Assembly: GCF_001440475.1 (NCBI RefSeq)
Contig: NZ_LLYB01000094.1
Span: 46,755 to 110,754, forward strand
DNA length: 64,000 nucleotides
Direction: 5' to 3'
From: Bradyrhizobium lablabi
GTDB lineage: Bacteria > Pseudomonadota > Alphaproteobacteria > Rhizobiales > Xanthobacteraceae
Shown: piece by piece, positions 26,912 through 35,234 of the stretch
Layout: each line of letters begins with the position of its first letter
Position numbering within the stretch: the first letter of the stretch is position 1
The notes under the pieces: generated by a model
What the model was told of the DNA's origin: nothing
The model's input: the letters and a program-made list of their open reading frames with translations, nothing else
The model's database searches: none
Translations under genes and position numbers: made by a program

Positions 26912-27728
26912 GCGCCGCATAAATACCGTCGGGCGGGCGGCCACGGCCAGCATACCCCGCATCACGCTGGGCGGGCTGCGGCTTGCCGTGCTGGATCTCG
27001 AGCAGACCGCGAACTTCATGATCGACACGGTGTTCCCGCAGCGCCGCGCCAATCGTCCGCTCTACCTGACCTCGGCAAATGGCGAGGTGCTGGCGCGCTG
27101 CTCGACCGAGCCGATGACCGACCGGCTGTTCCGGGCCGCCGATCTGATCAACGCCGACGGCCAGCCGCTGGTGACCGTGTCGCGATTCAAATCGAAGACA
27201 CCGCTGCCCGAGCGCGTCGCGACCACCGACCTGTTCCACGTCGTCGCCCGCAAGGCACAGGCGGCCGGCCTGACCTTCTACCTGCTCGGCGCGGATGAGG
27301 CGGAGAACGCCGCCGCGGTCGCCTGCGTCCGCAAACAATATCCCGATCTCAAGATCGTCGGCCGCTGCCACGGTTTTCTCCGCGGCGAAGCGCTGCGGGC
27401 CAAGGTTGCCGAAATCAACGCGCTGGCGCCGGACTATCTCTGGCTTGCGCTCGGCGTTCCCTATGAACAGGCGTTCGTCGAGGAATTCACCTCCGCCCTC
27501 TCCAATGTCGGCGTCATCAAGACGGCAGGCGGGCTGTTCAATTTCCTGTCGGGCAGCCGCGTCCGCGCGCCGCTATGGATGCAGCAAGCCGGCCTCGAAT
27601 GGGCCTGGCGCATCTGGCTGGAGCCGCGCCGCCTGTTCTGGCGTTATCTGACCACCAATCCGCGCGCGCTCTATCTGTTGCTGAACCGGAGCCGATCGAC
27701 GGACATCAACGGAAGACGCAATCGATGA
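26904..27728 (+). CDS. WecG/TagA/CpsF-family glycosyltransferase
   Basis: A 274-residue GT26-family enzyme starting 8 bases inside the Wzc-like gene. The family aspartate is in LINADGQPLV, the loop APDYLWLALGVPYEQAF matches the PkQE region, and the C-terminus shows the usual RAPLWMQQAGLEWAWRIW followed by EPRRLFWRYLTTNP, which binds the membrane. It transfers a sugar, often ManNAc or a uronic acid, to a lipid-linked acceptor at the cytoplasmic face. HfsJ of Caulobacter holdfast is of this family. Its stop overlaps galE (ATGA at 27725). Confidence 0.88.
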   Translation: MLERRINTVGRAATASIPRITLGGLRLAVLDLEQTANFMIDTVFPQRRANRPLYLTSANGEVLARCSTEPMTDRLFRAADLINADGQPLVTVSRFKSKTPLPERVATTDLFHVVARKAQAAGLTFYLLGADEAENAAAVACVRKQYPDLKIVGRCHGFLRGEALRAKVAEINALAPDYLWLALGVPYEQAFVEEFTSALSNVGVIKTAGGLFNFLSGSRVRAPLWMQQAGLEWAWRIWLEPRRLFWRYLTTNPRALYLLLNRSRSTDINGRRNR

Positions 27729-28723
27729 GCAGCCGTCCAGCCATTCTCGTCACCGGAGGCGCCGGCTATATCGGCTCGCATTGCTGCAGGGCATTGGATG
27801 CGGCAGGCTACCTGCCCATCACCTATGACAATCTTTCGACCGGCCATCAGAGCTTCGCCGCGGGCACGCTCGTCGTCGGCGACATCGCCGACAAGGCGAC
27901 GCTGGCGCGGACCTTTGCCGAGCATGACATCGTGGCGGTCATGCACTTTGCCGCGTCGAGCCTGGTCGGCGAGTCCGTTGCCGATCCGCAGAAATACTAC
28001 GCCAACAACCTCGCCGGCACGCTGTCGCTGCTTGCGGCCATGCGCGAAGCCGGCTGCAATCGCCTGGTGTTTTCATCGACCGGTGCGGTCTACGGCAACG
28101 CCGACAGCAAGGCGCTGCGCGAGGATTATCCCTGCGTGCCGATCAACCCCTACGGCGCCTCGAAATGGATGATCGAGCGCGTGCTGGCGGATTATCGCTC
28201 AGCCTACGGCCTCGGCTCGTTCGCGCTGCGCTACTTCAATGCCGCGGGCGCCGATCCGGCCGGCGGCATCGGCGAGTTGCGCGACGTGGAGACACATCTG
28301 ATCCCCCGCGCCATGATGGCGCTGCAGGGGCACGTGCCTGATTTCGCGGTGTTCGGCGACGATTACGACACGCCTGACGGAACGGCGATCCGCGACTATA
28401 TCCACGTGACCGATCTGGCAGCCGCCCATGTGCTGGCGCTCAAGCTCCTCTTGGAAGGACATTCCGGCGGCGCCTTCAATCTCGGCACCGGCAACGGGTT
28501 TTCGGTGCGCGAGATCCTCGCCGCGATCGCAGCCGAGACCGGCCGCGAAGTCCCGCATGTCGTCAAGCCGCGGCGATCGGGCGATCCGACCTATCTGGTC
28601 GCCGACCCCACCGCCGCTCGCGCGACGCTGAAGTTCAATCCCGTTCATTCGGATCTTGCGACCATCATTCGCACCGCCTGGGCGTGGCACAAGAAGGCGC
28701 ATCCGTTGAAGACGGGTGCTTGA
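27725..28723 (+). CDS. galE: UDP-glucose 4-epimerase
   Basis: A 332-residue extended SDR with the NAD loop TGGAGYIGSH, the Ser/Tyr/Lys catalytic set (FSSTGAVYGNAD and YGASKWMIE) and RDYIHVTDLAAAH of GalE. It interconverts UDP-glucose and UDP-galactose (or GlcNAc forms) to supply the cluster's glycosyltransferases. It is the last gene of the rightward operon, overlapping the WecG gene by 4 bases, and is followed by a hairpin at 28773-28796. Substrate breadth cannot be read from the sequence. Confidence 0.93.
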   Translation: MSSRPAILVTGGAGYIGSHCCRALDAAGYLPITYDNLSTGHQSFAAGTLVVGDIADKATLARTFAEHDIVAVMHFAASSLVGESVADPQKYYANNLAGTLSLLAAMREAGCNRLVFSSTGAVYGNADSKALREDYPCVPINPYGASKWMIERVLADYRSAYGLGSFALRYFNAAGADPAGGIGELRDVETHLIPRAMMALQGHVPDFAVFGDDYDTPDGTAIRDYIHVTDLAAAHVLALKLLLEGHSGGAFNLGTGNGFSVREILAAIAAETGREVPHVVKPRRSGDPTYLVADPTAARATLKFNPVHSDLATIIRTAWAWHKKAHPLKTGA

Positions 28724-28772
28724 GGCGAGCCAACCTTTCAGCAATCCCAATGCGGAAGCACCCCCACCCCGA

Positions 28773-28796
28773 CCCTCCCCCGCAAGCGGGAGAGGG
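28773..28796. terminator. Hairpin after galE (family B core)
   Basis: Arms CCCTCCCCCGC (28773-28783) and GCGGGAGAGGG (28786-28796) pair with one mismatch around an AA loop, in the 105-base gap between galE and the convergent DUF1080 gene. It is the same core as the larger family B elements and could end or stabilise both transcripts. No U-tract is present. Confidence 0.5.
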
Positions 28797-28828
28797 AGCC
28801 GCGCACCATGCAAAGTGAACGCTGCGAT

Positions 28829-29431
28829 CTACAGCGACTTGATCTGCACCTTGCGGAACTTGATCACGCCGGAGCCGTATTGCAGGGCGAACGGACCGCC
28901 GGCGTGTTTTGAATCCTGAACGTCGACGGTCTTCTGGCCGTTGAACACGACGACGAGGTGCGGGCCCTTGGCCGTGATTTCGTAGGTGTTCCATTTGCCG
29001 CCCGCCTTCGGCATCGGATCGACCTTGGCGACATCGACAATGGCGCCGGTGCCGTAGGTCGGATCGGGGCGCTTGTCGAAGATGTTGACCTCGTAGCAGA
29101 TCTTGGCGTCGATCTTGGCCGACTGGTCGCAGCGGATGAAGATGCCGCTATTGGCGTCGTCGTCGGCCCAGAACTCGACCTTCATCTCGAAGTCCTTGTA
29201 AGACTCCTTGCTGACGAGATAGGAGGGGTCCTTGCCCTCGGTGATCTTGTCGGCGACCAGCGCGCCGTCCTTCATCGCCCAATTGGCTTTTCCGACTTCG
29301 GTCCAGTCACCCATCTTGCTGCCGTCGACGAGCGTCACCCAGCCATCACTCTGGCCGGACGCCACGCTGGAAAATTGAATGGCGGCGGCCCCCATCAGCA
29401 GGCCGGCCGCAAGTATCGACAAACGCTTCAT
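28829..29431 (-). CDS. Secreted DUF1080 (3-keto-disaccharide hydrolase-like) protein
   Basis: A 200-residue protein starting at 29431 behind a GGAGGG ribosome site, with a signal peptide (KRLSILAAGLLMGAAA) ending near SVASGQ. The mature part is a DUF1080 concanavalin-like domain: WVTLVDGSKMGDW, then FWADDDANSGIFIRCDQ, YEVNIFDKRPDPTYGTGA and GKWNTYEITAKGPH, all family hallmarks. DUF1080 proteins act on or bind sugars, and some hydrolyse 3-keto-glucosides; it is probably periplasmic. It faces the end of the polysaccharide cluster. Catalytic role unproven. Confidence 0.82.
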   Translation of the reverse strand: MKRLSILAAGLLMGAAAIQFSSVASGQSDGWVTLVDGSKMGDWTEVGKANWAMKDGALVADKITEGKDPSYLVSKESYKDFEMKVEFWADDDANSGIFIRCDQSAKIDAKICYEVNIFDKRPDPTYGTGAIVDVAKVDPMPKAGGKWNTYEITAKGPHLVVVFNGQKTVDVQDSKHAGGPFALQYGSGVIKFRKVQIKSL

Positions 29432-29643
29432 GAACGTAACCCTCCCATGGCTGCTTTTAGTTGGGCGGCAAACTAGCATTACAATATCAGGCGTAAATCC
29501 GTTTTTCATGCTGCAGTTGCGTCATGCGCATCGTATCCCGGAAGCCGCCGGCCACGCATGCAGATGCGCGCCTTGTGTCCGAAGAAGCGGACCGGCTAGC
29601 GTGCGGCAGGCAGTTCTGATTGTGCCGAGCAAGGGAGGAATCC

Positions 29644-30111
29644 ATAAAGCTGGCAAGGCGGCCCTGGCGATACCTTACGACGCTGCTGGCGTTGACCGCG
29701 ATGACGGGCATCGGCGCGGCTGCGGAACTCAATCCGGCCGCGGTCATCTACAAGCTGCCGGACCAGATCCCCTGGGGCCCGGTCAACCCGGCCGGCGCAC
29801 AAAGCGCCGTCGTGGTCGGCGATCCCTCAAAACCCGGCTTCTACATGGTCTACAACAAGTGGACCAAGGGCAACCATTTCAGCCGCCCGCATTTCCATCC
29901 CAACGATCGCTACATCGTGGTGCTGCAGGGCACGTGGTGGGTCGGCTCGGGGCCGAAATTCGATCCGGCCAACTCGACGCCGATGCCGGCCGGCAGTTTC
30001 GTCACGCATTTCGGCAAGCAGGTGCACTGGGACGGCGCCAAGGATGAGGACGCGGTGCTGCTGATCATGGGCGAAGGCCCAGCGACCTCGACGGCGGCGG
30101 AGGAGAAGTAA
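29644..30111 (+). CDS. Secreted cupin protein with unusual (ATA) start context
   Basis: A periplasmic cupin of about 155 residues: signal peptide (KLARRPWRYLTTLLALTAM ending near IGAAAE), then a single cupin with FSRPHFHPNDRYIVVLQGTWW and the distal KQVHWDGAKDED histidine. The best ribosome site, GGGAGG at 29633-29638, sits right before an ATA codon at 29644 where an ATG is expected; the nearest listed-type start in frame is TTG at 29620, upstream of that site, and CTG at 29650 is also possible. Either a rare start is used or a point change weakened the gene. Function unknown, perhaps sugar or metabolite binding. Confidence 0.65.
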   Translation: MKLARRPWRYLTTLLALTAMTGIGAAAELNPAAVIYKLPDQIPWGPVNPAGAQSAVVVGDPSKPGFYMVYNKWTKGNHFSRPHFHPNDRYIVVLQGTWWVGSGPKFDPANSTPMPAGSFVTHFGKQVHWDGAKDEDAVLLIMGEGPATSTAAEEK

Positions 30112-30173
30112 CCGCAGCAACCATTTGGGCGACGGCGCGTTTCATAACCCCAACCATCTTACGGATATGAAAC

Positions 30174-30413
30174 ATGGCTGTTACCGAACAGATCAAGGAA
30201 CACATGGACGTCATCTCGTCGGATAAGAAGACGGTCGGCAAGGTCGACCACATGGAAGGAACCGACAAGATCAAACTGACCAAGCAGAGCTCGCCCGACG
30301 GACAGCATCACCACTTCATTCCGGTGTCATGGGTCGACCATGTCGATCAGCATGTCCACCTCAACAAATCGGGCGCGGACGTGACTTCGCACTGGCAGCA
30401 TGGCCGGCAGTAA
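30174..30413 (+). CDS. DUF2171-family protein
   Basis: A 79-residue DUF2171 protein, recognised by IKEHMDVISSDKKTVGKVDH near the start and the closing VSWVDHVDQHVHLNKSG. Such small soluble proteins with a PRC-barrel-like fold are frequent in stress or surface-related loci of alphaproteobacteria. It lies between the cupin gene and a small hypothetical gene, on the same strand. Function unknown. Confidence 0.82.
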   Translation: MAVTEQIKEHMDVISSDKKTVGKVDHMEGTDKIKLTKQSSPDGQHHHFIPVSWVDHVDQHVHLNKSGADVTSHWQHGRQ

Positions 30414-30474
30414 CCGGCTGACGCGCATTTGCATGGCGTGAGGATACGGCTATCATCCACTGTCAGGAGATAGA

Positions 30475-30819
30475 ATGCATCCGGCGGGGCGACTGCAATT
30501 CGAACGCATGATCGGCGAATACGCACGGTGGCGGGCTGTTCCCGAAGCGGAGCGGTCGCCCGCCCCGGCGTGGTGGTGGGGGCCCGCGATCGAGCTGCGC
30601 GACGCACCACAATCCTTACCCGCCGAATGGTGCGCTGAACTTGGCCTGCCCGATCGGGCGACGTATGCGGCCGCCGCTGAAATCTTTCTCCAGGCGTTCG
30701 CGGGGCAGACGTCCCTGCCCTGGCCGTACGACTTTCCCCGCATGGCTGAAGCTCCCGACGCAAAGGTCGTGCGCGAGCTGCACCCGCAGCCGTCAGACGA
30801 CAGCGCCTTCCAGCCCTGA
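30475..30819 (+). CDS. Hypothetical protein
   Basis: A 114-residue protein after a CAGGAGATAGA ribosome site, so it is probably real. It is Trp- and Pro-rich (APAWWWGPAIELRDAP), has no signal peptide or membrane segment, and matches no family I know. Its last 27 bases overlap the end of the convergent c-di-GMP gene. It may be an accessory to the DUF2171 gene or independent. Confidence 0.55.
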   Translation: MHPAGRLQFERMIGEYARWRAVPEAERSPAPAWWWGPAIELRDAPQSLPAEWCAELGLPDRATYAAAAEIFLQAFAGQTSLPWPYDFPRMAEAPDAKVVRELHPQPSDDSAFQP

Positions 30820-33800
30820 GCCTGCTTCCGGTTGCAGCGGCGGCGAGGCGAGCCGCGGCTCGGAGCGAAGCAGATCGGCCATCTGCTTGGCGGGCAGCGG
30901 CTTGGAGAACAGAAAACCCTGCATTTCGTCGCAGGCGTGGCTGCGCAGGAAGGCCTCCTGCTCCACGGTCTCGACACCCTCGGCAATGACGGTCATGCCG
31001 AGCGCCTTGCCCATGCTGATGATCGCCTGCGCAATGGCCTGGTCTTCGGAATCGACCGGCAGGTCGCGAACGAAAGAACGATCGATCTTGATCGTATCGA
31101 TCGGAAACTGCTTCATCAGCGACATCGAGGAATAGCCGGTGCCGAAATCGTCGATCGCCAAGCGAATGCCGCGGCTCTGGATCGCATCGAGCACCTTGAT
31201 CGCGCGCGAGACGTTGCGCATCACCATGCTCTCGGTGACTTCGAGCTGCAGCAGCACCGGCGACATGCCGCTTGCCAAGAGCGCCTCGTCGACGTCGTGC
31301 AACAGGTGGGAATCGGCGAATTGCCGCGGCGACAGGTTGACCGCCATCGTCACCGGTCGCAAGCCGCGGCGCTGCCAGGCCATGTTCTGCGCGCAGGCTT
31401 CATTGAGCACCCAGCGGCCGATCGGGACGATCAGTCCGGTTTCCTCGGCCAGCGGAATGAATTGGCCCGGCGAGACGGTGCCGAGTTCGGGATGATCCCA
31501 GCGCAAGAGCGCCTCCACGCCGGTGATCTGGCCGCTCGCCATGTCGATCTTGGGCTGATAGTGCAACGAGAACTGGTCGCGTTCCAGGGCGCGGCGCAAG
31601 GCGCTCTCCAGCGTCAGCCGCTCGATCGATTGCGTCTTGATCTCCTTGGTGAAGAAGCGGAAGCCGTTCTTGCCGTCCTCCTTGGCGAGGTACATCGCCA
31701 TGTCGGCGTTCTTGGTCAACGTCTGGATATCGGTGCCGTCGGACGGGTACATCGCGATCCCGATCGAGGCCGTGGTGTGGCATTCGTGGCCGCTGAGCTG
31801 CAGCGGCTGGCTGAGCACGGCAAGAAGCTCGACGGCAATGCGCTCGACCTCGTCCCGCTCGGCCGTCTCCTCCAGGATGACCACGAACTCGTCGCCGCCG
31901 AGCCGCGCCACCACATCGCTCGAACGCAGCGCGCGGCGCAGCCTGCCGCCGATCTCCACCAGCAGCATGTCGCCGGCGTCGTGGCCCAGCGAATCGTTGA
32001 TGACCTTGAACCTGTCGAGATCGATGAACAGCAGCGCAAACTGCCGCTGGTAACGCGCGGCGGCATCGATCGCGGCGCGGAGCATGCCGTTGAACATTTC
32101 GCGGTTCGGCAGATTGGTCAGGCTGTCATGCGACGCCAGATACTCGATCCGCTCGTCGGCGCGGGTCTTTTCATCGGCGCGATCGAAATTCTCCAGCGCG
32201 AACGACACATTGTCGGTGAGCCGCTGCAATAGCTCCGCAAACTCTGATGTGAACGTATCCTTTTCCATCGACATGAAAGACATCACGCCGACGACCTGCC
32301 CTCGCACCAGCAGGGGAAATGAGGCGCCGGAATTCGTGCCGTCACTGCGCGCGGTGCCGTGAAACGCCGCGGCGCGCGAGTCAGCAAGGTAGTCGTTGAT
32401 AATGCAGGCCCGGCGTGAACGTATCGCCGAACCACAGAGCCCGCGTCCCTCCGGGCGCGCCTCGCTGGTCGATATCGTCGCCTGGCGCGCGCTGGAGGCG
32501 GTCGGACCGGCAGCGGCCACGACGTCGAGATATTCGCTGTCGGGTTTTGTCAGCGCGATGGAGGTCAGAGTAAACTTGCCGCCGTGTGCCGCCGCTTCGC
32601 ACACCAGTCCGAACAGCTCCGTCCGGGATGACGCACGGATGATCGCCTCGTTGGTTGCGCTCAGCGCCGCCAGCATGCGCGTCAGGCGTTCCTTCTGGAC
32701 TTCGGTCCTCGCCTTGTCGTCGGCGCGGTCGAAATTCTCCAGCGCGAACGACACATTGTCGGCTAGCCGCTGCAGCAGCTCAGTAAATTCCGGGGTGAAA
32801 GTGTCCTTGTCCAGGGACATGTAAATCATGACGCCGACCGGCTCGCCGCGAACCAGCAGGGGGAAGGCGGCGCCTGACTGAGCGCCATAGGTGCCGACGA
32901 TGGCCTGGAACGCGGCGACGCGCTGATCGGTTACGTAATCATTGGTGATGCATGGCCGCCTGGTTCGGAATGCTGTCCCGCTGAGCCCACGGCCCTCGGG
33001 ACGGTTTTCATCGATAGACAGCCTGACATGCCGTGTCGTTTCGGCCGCCGGGCCCGAGGCAGCGACGATTCTGAGAAGGTCGCTGCCGGAATCGGCCAAT
33101 GCGATGGTGGTCGATGTAAACCTGCCGCCGCCCGCCGCGGCTTCGCACACCAGATCGAACAGCTCCTTGCGGGACTTGGCCCGCATGATGGCTTCGTTGG
33201 TTGCGCTCAGCGAGGCGAACATCCGCGTCAGGCGCTCTTTCTGGCTTTCGGTCCTCGCCTTCTCGTCGGCCCTGTCGAAATTTCCGATCGCGAACGACAC
33301 GTTGTCGGTGAGCCGTTGCAACAGTTCGGCGAATTCGGGCGTGAACGTGTTCTTCTCGGAGGAGATGAAGAACATCACTCCGACCGGCTGACCGGAAACC
33401 ATCAACGGGAATGCCGCGCCCGACATGGCGCCGTCGCTGTGAATGAATTGGTGAAAGGCCGACCCGCGAGGATCGGTACGCAAATCGTTGGCGATGCAGG
33501 CCTGGCGGGAACGGAAGGCGTTGCCGCACAGTCCGCGCCCTTCCGGATGATCCGCGTTGGTCGAAACCTTCACCCGGCGCATGTTGGCGGCGGTCGGTCC
33601 CGCCACGGCGACCATGTCGGTATAGTCGCTATCCGAACGGGCCAGCAGAATGCTGGTCGAGTTGAACCGTCCGCCTTTCGCGGCGGCTTCGCATACCAGC
33701 TCGAACAGCTCCGTCCGCGACGTCGCGCGAACGATCGCTTCGTTGGTGGCGCTGAGCGCCGACAGCATGCGCGCCAGCCGTTCCTTTTGCGCGTCGGCCC

Positions 33801-34890
33801 TCGCCTTTTCGTTGGTCCGCTCGAAATTGTCCAGCGCGAACGAGACGTTCTCCGCGATCCGCGCCATCAGCGCGACGATCTCTTCGTCCTCCGCCCACAA
33901 CTTTCCGACAAAGAACAGCAATACGCCGATGCTCTCATCGGCCTTGATCAGGGGAACAGCGACGCAGGCGGTGACGCCTGTCTCGCGCGCGGCCTGATGC
34001 CAGGGCTGCCCCTGCGTCGAGTTGAGAATGTCGTTGTTGACGGACGGCTGCTGCGTTCGGAAGGCCTTGCCGCAGACGCCCGTTCCATACGGGTTGCCCG
34101 CGTCGATCGAGAACGGCGCGCGCATGATCTGTTCGACGATTTCGCCGGTGCCGGCAACCGGCTTCAGCCAGACCGAGTCCGGTTGTGCCAGCAGCACCAC
34201 CGTGGCGGCGGACTTTCCGCTGTATACCGCAGCATCGCAGACGCGCTGGTAGAGTTCCTGCTCGGTCTTGGCGCGAAGAATGGCTTCGTTGGTCGCGCTG
34301 ATGGCGCCGAACATCCGGTTCAAGCGGCGCGTGGTGCGTTCGCCGTTTTTGCGCGCGGCCTCATGGTCGAAATTGTCGAGCGCGAACGAAATGTTGGCCG
34401 ACACGCGCTCCAGCATCGCGACGAGCTGGCCGTCGATCGAGTGCACCTCGCGCCGCGAAACCAGCAGCACGCCGACGCTCTCGCCATTGCAGAGCAGCGG
34501 CAGGGCGGCGGCCGCGCCGACCTGGTTGGCCTTGGCGCCCTCGCGCCAGGCCAGCGAGCGCTGGTCGTTGAGGAAATCATTGCTGACGCATACGCGCCGG
34601 TCGCGAAAGGCGGGCCCGGAAACCCCGGATCCCTCGGGCGTACCAGCCACAATCGAAATATCGATGCTGCGCAGGCGGGGCACGTCATCGCCGCAACCGG
34701 CGGCGAAGCGCAGAAGATTGGTTTCAGGTTCCAGCAGGAAGACCGCCACGGCCAGGAAGTCGCCGACCGAGAACGCGGCTTCGCAGACCTTCGCGTACAG
34801 TTCTTCGGGCGATTTGGCGTACAGAATCGCTTCGTTGGTCGCATTCAAGGCCGCGAGCGTACGCGCGATATCGGTATTCACCGTCCCCAA
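30793..34890 (-). CDS. Five-GAF GGDEF-EAL c-di-GMP enzyme
   Basis: A 1365-residue cytoplasmic protein with no signal peptide or membrane segment. Residues 17-926 are five consecutive GAF units, each opening with the ATNEAI-type helix and each exactly 182 residues long. The GGDEF domain (about 927-1090) has an intact RLGGDEF and an upstream RSSD that fits the inhibitory I-site spacing (five residues). The EAL domain (about 1095-1340) keeps EALLRW, NLSPRQF, LEVTES, DDFGTGYSS, KIDRSF, EGVET and QGF, so synthesis and degradation of c-di-GMP are both possible. The GAF stack probably senses a ligand. It lies downstream of the polysaccharide cluster, which c-di-GMP could control. Confidence 0.93.
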   Translation of the reverse strand: MGTVNTDIARTLAALNATNEAILYAKSPEELYAKVCEAAFSVGDFLAVAVFLLEPETNLLRFAAGCGDDVPRLRSIDISIVAGTPEGSGVSGPAFRDRRVCVSNDFLNDQRSLAWREGAKANQVGAAAALPLLCNGESVGVLLVSRREVHSIDGQLVAMLERVSANISFALDNFDHEAARKNGERTTRRLNRMFGAISATNEAILRAKTEQELYQRVCDAAVYSGKSAATVVLLAQPDSVWLKPVAGTGEIVEQIMRAPFSIDAGNPYGTGVCGKAFRTQQPSVNNDILNSTQGQPWHQAARETGVTACVAVPLIKADESIGVLLFFVGKLWAEDEEIVALMARIAENVSFALDNFERTNEKARADAQKERLARMLSALSATNEAIVRATSRTELFELVCEAAAKGGRFNSTSILLARSDSDYTDMVAVAGPTAANMRRVKVSTNADHPEGRGLCGNAFRSRQACIANDLRTDPRGSAFHQFIHSDGAMSGAAFPLMVSGQPVGVMFFISSEKNTFTPEFAELLQRLTDNVSFAIGNFDRADEKARTESQKERLTRMFASLSATNEAIMRAKSRKELFDLVCEAAAGGGRFTSTTIALADSGSDLLRIVAASGPAAETTRHVRLSIDENRPEGRGLSGTAFRTRRPCITNDYVTDQRVAAFQAIVGTYGAQSGAAFPLLVRGEPVGVMIYMSLDKDTFTPEFTELLQRLADNVSFALENFDRADDKARTEVQKERLTRMLAALSATNEAIIRASSRTELFGLVCEAAAHGGKFTLTSIALTKPDSEYLDVVAAAGPTASSARQATISTSEARPEGRGLCGSAIRSRRACIINDYLADSRAAAFHGTARSDGTNSGASFPLLVRGQVVGVMSFMSMEKDTFTSEFAELLQRLTDNVSFALENFDRADEKTRADERIEYLASHDSLTNLPNREMFNGMLRAAIDAAARYQRQFALLFIDLDRFKVINDSLGHDAGDMLLVEIGGRLRRALRSSDVVARLGGDEFVVILEETAERDEVERIAVELLAVLSQPLQLSGHECHTTASIGIAMYPSDGTDIQTLTKNADMAMYLAKEDGKNGFRFFTKEIKTQSIERLTLESALRRALERDQFSLHYQPKIDMASGQITGVEALLRWDHPELGTVSPGQFIPLAEETGLIVPIGRWVLNEACAQNMAWQRRGLRPVTMAVNLSPRQFADSHLLHDVDEALLASGMSPVLLQLEVTESMVMRNVSRAIKVLDAIQSRGIRLAIDDFGTGYSSMSLMKQFPIDTIKIDRSFVRDLPVDSEDQAIAQAIISMGKALGMTVIAEGVETVEQEAFLRSHACDEMQGFLFSKPLPAKQMADLLRSEPRLASPPLQPEAGSGLEGAVV
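32113..34842 (-). repeat. Five in-register 546-base repeats encoding GAF domains
   Basis: Codons 17-926 of the c-di-GMP gene form five units of 182 codons each (anchor ATNEAI at residues 17, 199, 381, 563 and 745; nucleotide starts 34842, 34296, 33750, 33204 and 32658). The units are diverged but hold the same length with no net insertion or deletion, and units 3 to 5 are the most alike (E-L-F-x-L-V-C-E-A-A-A near the start of each). This is best explained by tandem duplication of one domain plus linker, followed by divergence. Confidence 0.9.
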
Positions 34891-35234
34891 GCTCCTGCCG
34901 GCAGCGCCGGGCTGCCCCCGCGGATTTTATGCGTGCAGCAGGCCTAAATGCTCGTTATTGGCGGCATGCCGTTGCCAATCAGAGTAAATGTCAGACCAAC
35001 GGCAATTGGCGTCGCTCAGGAGAACTACGGTACTTTCACGATTTGTCAGCCATATCGCCGGTCCGCATGGGCCGAATTTTCCTCTGATGGAAATCCCCGG
35101 CAGGCGAGAGCCGTGTCCGCAGCATGGCTAACAGGATATTTCCACCCTTGCCCTGCCGCCGTCGCTTTGAGAGCATGCCGGCACCAAGCAAGACCCGCCA
35201 CCCGCGCGGGCGTTAAAAGTAAGAGGAAATTGCC
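34891..35234. other. Divergent intergenic region
   Basis: These 344 bases separate the c-di-GMP gene from the Ldh-type gene and contain no convincing gene. The only striking signal is the cluster of ATTGGC/GCCAAT half-sites listed at 34957-35010. The last 20 bases hold the AGAGGAAA ribosome site of the Ldh gene. Confidence 0.6.
34957..35010. promoter_or_regulatory. ATTGGC-N11-GCCAAT operator candidate
   Basis: An inverted repeat ATTGGC-N11-GCCAAT lies at 34957-34979, with a palindrome GGCATGCC (34963-34970) inside it; a third ATTGGC is at 35005-35010, and TGCCGTTG (34967-34974) pairs with CAACGGCA (34997-35004). Half-sites this regular in a divergent promoter usually mark a regulator binding site. 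The N11 spacing recalls LysR boxes but the arms do not follow T-N11-A strictly. It is placed to control either the c-di-GMP gene or the Ldh operon. Confidence 0.45.

Noticed and set aside
33028..34947. 639-residue open frame antisense to the c-di-GMP gene
   Set aside because: It lies entirely opposite five GAF repeats, is rich in Arg, Gly and His, and matches no family. Long antisense frames follow from the high GC content. The same applies to the frame at 30832-32232.
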